A DNA stretch of 64,000 nucleotides. Origin: Pseudophaeobacter leonis (GTDB taxonomy: Bacteria > Pseudomonadota > Alphaproteobacteria > Rhodobacterales > Rhodobacteraceae). The stretch lies in the NCBI RefSeq assembly GCF_002087335.1, contig NZ_MWVJ01000105.1:1-64000 (forward strand). Direction: 5' to 3'. This document shows, piece by piece, positions 58,571-64,000 of the stretch; the stretch's first letter is position 1; each line of letters opens with the position of its first letter. A program made the translations under genes and the position numbers. The notes under the pieces were generated by a model. The model saw nothing but the letters and a program-made list of their open reading frames with translations. It was not told the DNA's origin and ran no database searches.

Positions 58571-60463
58571 TCACTGCCTGGGCATCCCTTTCGGGCGCAT
58601 CAGTCGTTTTTGGGCCGCTATTCGGAAGGGCGCATTTGGCGCGCCATAGCCTTTATAGCCGCCACGCCGCTCTACAATCTCAAAAAACATTCCGCCTGTG
58701 TAGGGGCGGGAATAGAGCTGAAAGAACGCGCCATCTGCGTCTTCGTCATAGAGAATATTGGCAGCTTTCAGCTCCGCCAGCATGGTCGCAGACAGATCAA
58801 AACGCGCGTCCAGGTCGGCGTAGTAATTTTCCGACATCGGCAGGGGTTCAAACCCTGTCTTTGCCATCGCGGCTGAGGTCGTAAAGATATCGTTTGTCGA
58901 AAGGGCGATGTGCTGCACGGACGCCCCAACGCTGTCGGCCAGGAAATTCCCGGCCATGGTGCGATGGGTTTCTGCGCCATTTAGGGTGATGCGGAACGAG
59001 CCATCGGCCGTTTCCAGCGCCTGACTGCGCACCAGGCCGTCCGGGTCGACAAAATCCCCCATGGTGGATGTCTGCATCTGGAAAAGCGTCGTATAAAACA
59101 GCGACCAGCTGAGCATTTCATCATAGCTCATGGTCTGGGCCAGGTGATCAATCCGAGACAGGCCTGCGCCTGTCTCGGCATCCTCAGGGGTGGTCGCGAC
59201 AAATTCTACCGACCACACGTCGTTCAAACCGCTGGTTGGGTCTATGAAATGCAGAACACTGCCGCTTTGGCCGCGGATCGCCGGAATGTTCAGCTCGCCC
59301 GGGTCGGTCGCCTGCTCAAACGGGGCGGCCCCCAGAAATTTCGCCCGTGAAACCGCCTCGGCCGCCGCATCCACAGAAAGCCCGATATCGCAGACGGTCG
59401 TGCCATGCATGGTGTAGGCGCTGCTGGCATAGCCAGAGGTTTCGCGGTTTATGATGATCCGGATGTCTCCCTGCGTCCAAAGCGAGAGCTTTTTTGCGAT
59501 GTGGGTGCCGGAGTGTTGAAAGCCAAGCGTTTCCAGAAGCGCTTCGAGCGTTTCTGCTTCTGCGCCGCGGCTGGCGAATTCAACAAAGGCCACGCCTTCA
59601 ACCTGGGCGCGCTGCGGGATTGCAACCAGACCTTCGGCTGCTATCGGCTCTTGCCGCCGCACGTCGTCCATCAGGGCGACAAGAGAGCGATGCCCGTCTT
59701 TGGCAATGGTCTTGGGGTGGCCGCCCCGGAACTGGTCGTTGAAAATTTCCAAAGACACAGGCCCGCTGTAGCCCGTCGCCATCACTGCTTTCATAAAGTC
59801 GACCACGGGCAGATCGCCTTCGGCCGGCATGTTGCGAAAGTGGCGCGACCAGTACAGCAGGTCCATGTCAATCAAAGGCGCATCCGCCAGCTGGACAAAG
59901 AATATCTTGTCGCCGGGAATTCTGCGGATCGTTTCGGGATCAATCTTGCGGGCGAGGGTGTGGAAGCTGTCCAGGATCAGGCCAACGTTTTTATGGTCGG
60001 GGCGGCGCACAATTTCCCAGGCATCGCGGTGATCATTGACGTGACGCCCCCAGGCCAGCGCCTCGAAGCCGACGCGCAGATTCCGTTTGGCGGCGCGCTC
60101 GCCCAATTCATAAAAATCTGCCGCAGCACGGTCGATACCGCCAAGCGCCTGCGGGTGACAGGACGAGCACACCAGTACCAGATCCGTGCCCAGCTCCTGC
60201 ATGAGATCGAATTTGCGCTCGGCGCGGTCAAATGCCTTTGCGCGCAACGGCTCGGGCAGGCCTTCAAAGTCCCGGAACGGCTGGAACAGGGTGATCTCAA
60301 GCCCCATGGAGCGGATCGGATCGCCAACCTCGCGGGGGTTGCCGTCATGGGCGATGAAATCCTGTTCAAATATTTCGATCCCATCAAAACCTGCAGCCGC
60401 AATCGCTGCGAGCTTTTCTGGCAGGTTGCCTGAGATCGACACCGTGGCGATGGAGGTCTTAAT
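58571..60463 (-). CDS. quiC: 3-Dehydroshikimate dehydratase (QuiC1 type), start codon altered
   Basis: About 630 residues in two parts. The N-terminal TIM barrel (residues 1-285; GFDGIEIFEQDFIAHDG, and metal-type residues in LEIFNDQFRGG) converts 3-dehydroshikimate to protocatechuate. The C-terminal part resembles 4-hydroxyphenylpyruvate dioxygenase (SRIDHLAQTMSYDEML, VQHIALSTNDIF, GGMFFEIVERRGGY), as in the Pseudomonas QuiC1 two-domain enzymes. Upstream of the first GTG (60442) the frame reads KTSIATVSISG, the normal family start, preceded by ATT at 60463-60461 where ATG is expected after GGAGAAGAGG. One base differs. Part of a leftward operon with aroE and tctABC. Confidence 0.88.
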   Translation of the reverse strand: MKTSIATVSISGNLPEKLAAIAAAGFDGIEIFEQDFIAHDGNPREVGDPIRSMGLEITLFQPFRDFEGLPEPLRAKAFDRAERKFDLMQELGTDLVLVCSSCHPQALGGIDRAAADFYELGERAAKRNLRVGFEALAWGRHVNDHRDAWEIVRRPDHKNVGLILDSFHTLARKIDPETIRRIPGDKIFFVQLADAPLIDMDLLYWSRHFRNMPAEGDLPVVDFMKAVMATGYSGPVSLEIFNDQFRGGHPKTIAKDGHRSLVALMDDVRRQEPIAAEGLVAIPQRAQVEGVAFVEFASRGAEAETLEALLETLGFQHSGTHIAKKLSLWTQGDIRIIINRETSGYASSAYTMHGTTVCDIGLSVDAAAEAVSRAKFLGAAPFEQATDPGELNIPAIRGQSGSVLHFIDPTSGLNDVWSVEFVATTPEDAETGAGLSRIDHLAQTMSYDEMLSWSLFYTTLFQMQTSTMGDFVDPDGLVRSQALETADGSFRITLNGAETHRTMAGNFLADSVGASVQHIALSTNDIFTTSAAMAKTGFEPLPMSENYYADLDARFDLSATMLAELKAANILYDEDADGAFFQLYSRPYTGGMFFEIVERRGGYKGYGAPNAPFRIAAQKRLMRPKGMPRQ

Positions 60464-61317
60464 GCCTCTTCTCCCTGAATGGCCTGGCGCAGCTGGTCTG
60501 GGTCCAGATCAGTCGAGGTAAAGATCTTCCAGGCATCCATCCCCTGGCCAAAGAACAGCTCGTAGCCGGAAATGATTGTCAGATTAGCCTGGGCTGCATC
60601 CTGCAAAAACTGCGTATCAACAGGGGTGTAGACCGCATCAAAGGCCCAGCTTGCCCCCTGCATCGATGCCGCAGGCAACGGGGTGCCGCCAATTCCGACC
60701 ATGCCCAGCGGGGTGCAGTTGATGATCCCGTCCGCACCAATTGCAGCGCTGGTCGCGTTGTCGGATGTCTCAATCACGGTCTCGGTCTCGGTCTCAAGGT
60801 CGCGCAGCGCCTGTGCCAGCGCCTCTGCCTTGGCGGGATCCAGATCAACGCAGCGGATGGTTTTTGCCCCCAGCGCCACCAGCCCAAAGGCCACCGCCTT
60901 GCCGACGCCGCCAGTGCCAATCAGGCAGACCGTGCCCGGGCTTTGGGCGCCGCGCAGCCTGCGGTACGCATGCATGAAGCCGGTATAATCCGTGTTGAAC
61001 CCCTTTGGCCCCTCAGCGTCCAAAACGACAGTATTCACAGCCCCTATGGCGCGCACCAGCGGATCGGGAACGGTCACTTTGGACGTGACCAGATCCTTAT
61101 AGGGGTAGGTGACATTGATGCCGCGAAACCCACCGTGTTGTGCCTGCTGAAATACCTCGTCAAAGGTGAGGTCCATGTCTTTGGGGATGACCCTGTCATA
61201 GGTGACCTGCAGCCCCGCCAGCTGGCCGGCCGTGCGATGCAGCCGCGGAGACTGGGACCGGTTGATGTTGTCGCCAATCAGGCCAAGCTTGATCAGTTCT
61301 GAAGGGGGGAATGTCAT
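60460..61317 (-). CDS. aroE: Shikimate/quinate dehydrogenase (AroE family), stop lost
   Basis: About 285 residues. Substrate motif is SQSPRLHRTAG and the catalytic Lys is in NVTYPYKDLV. The Rossmann motif is GTGGVGKAVA, and the second strand ends VDLDPAKAEA; an Asp there instead of the NRT...R of NADP enzymes suggests NAD+ and a catabolic role. The natural end is GEEA followed by a stop that has become TTA, so the present frame runs on to 59977 with unrelated residues. The same single base also changes the quiC start. ATG 61317 overlaps the tctA stop. It would oxidise shikimate to 3-dehydroshikimate (or quinate to 3-dehydroquinate). Confidence 0.87.
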
Positions 61318-62821
61318 CACAGTGCCTTTCCAAACAGGCGGGTTTGTATGCCGGTCCAGACCGGCGTCTGGCTGACAAAAATCAGGATCACTGCCGCGAA
61401 CAGAACCAAAGAGAGGGGGCTTGTGAGGATGCCCTCAAAAAAGCGACCCAGGTCTTCGCGTTCTGAAATGATGGCGCGACGCCAATTGTCATCAAGCAGA
61501 CGCGACAGGATGACGCCCAGGATCACCGGGCCCAAGGGGTAGCCATAGTGACGCATGAAGTAGCCAAAAACGCCAAAGCCAAGCATCCAGTAGATGTCTG
61601 TGATGGAATTGTTCACGGCATAGGCCCCAACAACCGACAACAACAGGATCAGAGGAATAATCACGGACCGGGGCATCTCGACGATCTTGGTGAAGATCTT
61701 GATGCCGGTAAGACCAAAGATCAGCATAAAGATATTGGCCGTGAACAAGGCGCCAACAATGAACCAGAACATGTCGGGCTGATCAATCATTAGCATCGGG
61801 CCTGGATTAAGTCCGTGGATGAAGAGCGCACCAATCATGATGGCGGTTACCGCATCACCAGGGATGCCCAGGGTCATCATCGGAATAAAGGCGCCGCCGA
61901 CGGCCGCATTATTGGCCGTTTCAGGCGCGACCAGGCCTTCCATCGCGCCGTCGCCAAAGGCGGGGCTGGGCTCTTTTGTGACCCGTTTTGCGTGATCAAT
62001 AGGCCATCAGGGCCGCGATATCGCCGCCGGTTCCGGGCAGGGCGCCAATCACCACGCCGATAGAGGAGGTTTGCAGCGACAGCGGCAGGTATTTTTTGAT
62101 GGTGCCAAAGGAGGGAATGATCCTGTCGATCTTCTGGCGGACTGCTGCGCGGTTGACGTTCTGCAGCTGCATCAGCGCTTCGGAGACGCCAAACATGCCG
62201 ATCATCACCGCAATAAAGGAAATCCCGCCTTCCATGATCTGAAAGTCAAAGGTGAACCGCTCTGTAAAGGTGAGCGGGTCGCGCCCGACAGCCCCGATGG
62301 CGATGCCAAAGGCGCCGGCAAATATCCCTTTGATCATCGATCCGCTGGACAATGAGCCGACCAGTAAAATCCCGAGAACCGCCAGCAGCATATATCGCCG
62401 GCTGAAATTTGATCGCAAACTCGGACACAAACGGCGCCGCTAGGGCCAGAACCAGAATGCCGACCAGGCCGCCAAAGAAAGACATGACCGTGGTGACGCC
62501 GATGGCCTGGCCCGCTTCGCCGCGCTGGGCCATGGGGTAGCCGTCTAACGCTGTGGCAATCGCCGAAGGTGCTCCGGGAATGTTCAGCAAAATGGCCGTG
62601 CGCGAGCCGCCATAGACGCCGCCCATGTAGATGCCCACCATCAACGAAATTGCGGGGTAGACCTCCCAGGAGAAGGTAAAGGAAATCAGGATGGAGACCG
62701 CCATAGTGACCGAAAGGCCTGGGATCGCTCCAATGTAGATCCCAACAAAGGTGCCCAGTCCGACAAGGAAGAGCAGCTCTGGCTGGGTGAAGACAGTTAA
62801 AATCGCGAGAAATGTATCCAT
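61317..62821 (-). pseudogene. tctA: TctA-type TTT transporter large permease, two frameshifts
   Basis: About 501 residues with roughly twelve membrane helices. Hallmarks are GAIPGLSVTMAVSILISFTF and YGGSRTAILLNIPGAPSA in the first part, GALPGTGGDIAALMAY in the second, and NNAAVGGAFIPMMTLGIPGD in the third. Breaks lie near 62400 and 61997; at the second, AY-DHAKRVTKEPSPAFGDGAMEG restores the usual sequence. It forms the membrane channel of a tripartite tricarboxylate-type importer with TctB and TctC. In this operon its cargo is probably shikimate, quinate or a related acid. Confidence 0.9.
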
Positions 62822-62834
62822 CGGAAAGCTCCTC

Positions 62835-63395
62835 CTAGATCAGGTTGCGGAAATACTGGATGAATTCGGCCTCGGGCAGGATCCCGGCAGGCAACAGCAC
62901 GGTAAAGACGACCCGGAAAACCACCCAGATCACCAATAAGGAACCAAACGCGACCGCGAGGGTGTAGCCCCAGCCCCGCCGGGCCAGCACCTTGATCGTA
63001 ACAGTCAGAAACAGGGCGGCCGTGAGGACAAATCCGAGCGGCTGCAACAGCAGGCCAAACACAATCAGAAACCCGATAAACAGGATCACTGTTCCCGGCA
63101 GGATGTCTTTGGAAACAGTTTCACTCGTTACTATTGGCAAGCGGGCGGTGCGCAGAACCACGCCTAAACCCGCTATTGCCATCACAAAGGTCGTGGCCAT
63201 GGGAATAGCCCCCGGCGCGGACAGGGCTTCAAAGCCGGAAATGCCATAGGCGCTGTACAGCAGAAACAGGCTGGCCGCTGTCAGGAACAGGGCAAAGGCC
63301 AGCTCGCCGGGCCGCCGCATTTCAACATATCCGCCTGGCGTCGCGTCGGATGTGCCGTCGTGATGATCTGTATCACCTCTAAATTCGGGATCCAT
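62835..63395 (-). CDS. tctB: TctB-type TTT transporter small permease
   Basis: 186 residues from ATG 63395, which has GGGAGGTGAGG in front; the frame also allows a start three codons earlier. Four hydrophobic segments follow a polar N-terminal 30 residues, with RPGELAFALFLTAASLFLLY as the first. TctB is the poorly conserved helper subunit. It lies 13 bp before tctA and after a hairpin that separates it from tctC. Intact. Confidence 0.88.
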   Translation of the reverse strand: MDPEFRGDTDHHDGTSDATPGGYVEMRRPGELAFALFLTAASLFLLYSAYGISGFEALSAPGAIPMATTFVMAIAGLGVVLRTARLPIVTSETVSKDILPGTVILFIGFLIVFGLLLQPLGFVLTAALFLTVTIKVLARRGWGYTLAVAFGSLLVIWVVFRVVFTVLLPAGILPEAEFIQYFRNLI

Positions 63396-63443
63396 GATCC
63401 TCACCTCCCTGGAGTAAAATCCGGGTTTCTCCCCCCGGAACAG

Positions 63444-63479
63444 AAAATGCCGCCCAGCATCGTTTCACTCTGGGCGGCA
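63444..63479 (-). terminator. Hairpin with T-tract between tctC and tctB
   Basis: On the minus strand TGCCGCCCAG and CTGGGCGGCA form a perfect 10-bp stem with a 12-base loop, followed by TTTTC. It lies after the tctC stop and before the tctB start, where a partial terminator commonly lowers expression of the membrane subunits relative to the binding protein. Confidence 0.75.
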
Positions 63480-63530
63480 CCATGTTTGGCAGTCCCGAAG
63501 GCCCACCATCCGACAAGGTCGGGCTATGGT

Positions 63531-64000
63531 TTATGGACGGGCGATGCCGAACTCTTCAGGCGAGGCCTTGGCCAGGCCCGCGTCCTGAAGCAACCAGGCT
63601 GTGCCCTGCTGCCATTTGGACAGGAAGGCCGTGGCTTCGTCGCCGCTGATTCCCATCATTGTAAAGCCGCGGTTGTCCATCAGCTCTACGAAATCGGGAT
63701 GGGCTGCGCCCTCGGAATAGGCAGCGCTCAGTTTCGCCACAACATCGTCTGGTGTGCCGTTTGGTGCGAAGACGCCAAAGAACGGGCCCCAGGGGAGATA
63801 TGTGCTGTAGCCCTCATTGTAGGAAGTCACGAGCGGCACGTCTGGCAGTTTTGCGTTTTGCTCAACGTCAAAGATCGCAATCGGCTTCATCGCACCGGCA
63901 CGGATGCTTTCGATTGCCGCGCCCAAAACCGCCGGCATCACGTCAATTGCTCCGCCCTGCAGCGCGGTCAGTGCGGGGCCGTCGCCATCATAGGGCACAG
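63531..64000 (-). CDS. tctC: TctC-type TTT binding protein, C-terminal part (cut by window edge)
   Basis: The last 156 residues of a periplasmic binding protein of the Bug/TctC family; the N-terminus lies beyond the window. Visible are YDGDGPALTALQGGAIDVMPA, KPIAIFDVEQNAKLPDVPLV and the segment GPFFGVFAPNGTPDDVVAKL. It captures an organic acid for TctAB. First of the leftward tctCBA-aroE-quiC operon as far as can be seen. Confidence 0.92.
   Translation of the reverse strand, partial: VPYDGDGPALTALQGGAIDVMPAVLGAAIESIRAGAMKPIAIFDVEQNAKLPDVPLVTSYNEGYSTYLPWGPFFGVFAPNGTPDDVVAKLSAAYSEGAAHPDFVELMDNRGFTMMGISGDEATAFLSKWQQGTAWLLQDAGLAKASPEEFGIARP

Noticed and set aside
59405-60433. 342-codon open frame on the plus strand
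   Set aside because: Antisense of the quiC-type gene, with no family resemblance.
59977-60459. Apparent 447-residue AroE with a new C-terminal domain
   Set aside because: The extra residues are the wrong frame of quiC; the run-on comes from the single base that destroys the aroE stop.

Overview
The window looks like a chromosomal accessory/catabolic region of an alphaproteobacterium, most likely a Roseobacter-clade Rhodobacteraceae. This is an inference from gene content: several TRAP, TTT and Liv-type ABC importers, IclR regulators beside catabolic operons, Tat-exported hydrolases, CoA-thioester catabolism and moderately high GC. No rRNA, tRNA or CRISPR array was seen.

Layout. (1) 1-7.3 kb is a decayed edge: a truncated phage-type HNH endonuclease start, a frameshifted methyl-accepting chemotaxis protein, an internally deleted IS110-family transposase, a nested inverted repeat, and two broken exported hydrolases (amidase-signature enzyme, M28-type peptidase). 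(2) 7.3-13.8 kb (minus) holds a PaaK-like adenylate-forming enzyme and a yhiI-rbbA-yhhJ-type ABC efflux operon whose last permease has an in-frame stop. (3) 14.4-16.7 kb is an autotransporter-barrel protein. (4) 16.9-36.2 kb is a CoA-thioester catabolism block: thioesterase, Fe-dependent alcohol dehydrogenase, MaoC hydratase and quinone oxidoreductase (minus); SDR, thiolase, IclR and a complete livKHMGF importer (plus); then acyl-CoA ligase, 3-hydroxyacyl-CoA dehydrogenase, enoyl-CoA hydratase, acyl-CoA dehydrogenase and two SDRs (minus). A shared palindromic motif (TTCCGCA-N-TGCGGAA) lies in front of three of these units. (5) 36.5-46.3 kb is a divergent pair of operons: IclR, Tat-exported amidohydrolase and LigB/LigA-type extradiol dioxygenase (minus), facing a citryl-CoA-lyase-like protein, family III CoA transferase, YciI-like protein, TRAP transporter and FMN reductase (plus). 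This combination is the best candidate for an undescribed pathway. (6) 47.4-58 kb is a second livKHMGF importer with its own thiolase, SDR, acyl-CoA ligase and an unusual tandem-TetR regulator, in effect a rearranged paralogue of part of block 4. (7) 58.6-64 kb holds a 3-dehydroshikimate dehydratase (quiC type), a shikimate/quinate dehydrogenase and a TctCBA importer, a plausible route from shikimate or quinate to protocatechuate, which the LigAB-type enzyme might cleave.

A striking feature is the number of broken reading frames. About 19 genes carry one or more apparent single-base indels or stops, yet they read as normal family members on both sides. Several breaks lie in short homopolymers. 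This could be indel error in the assembly, real decay, or both. Disrupted genes are entered at full span as pseudogene with the break noted; many may be intact in the living cell.
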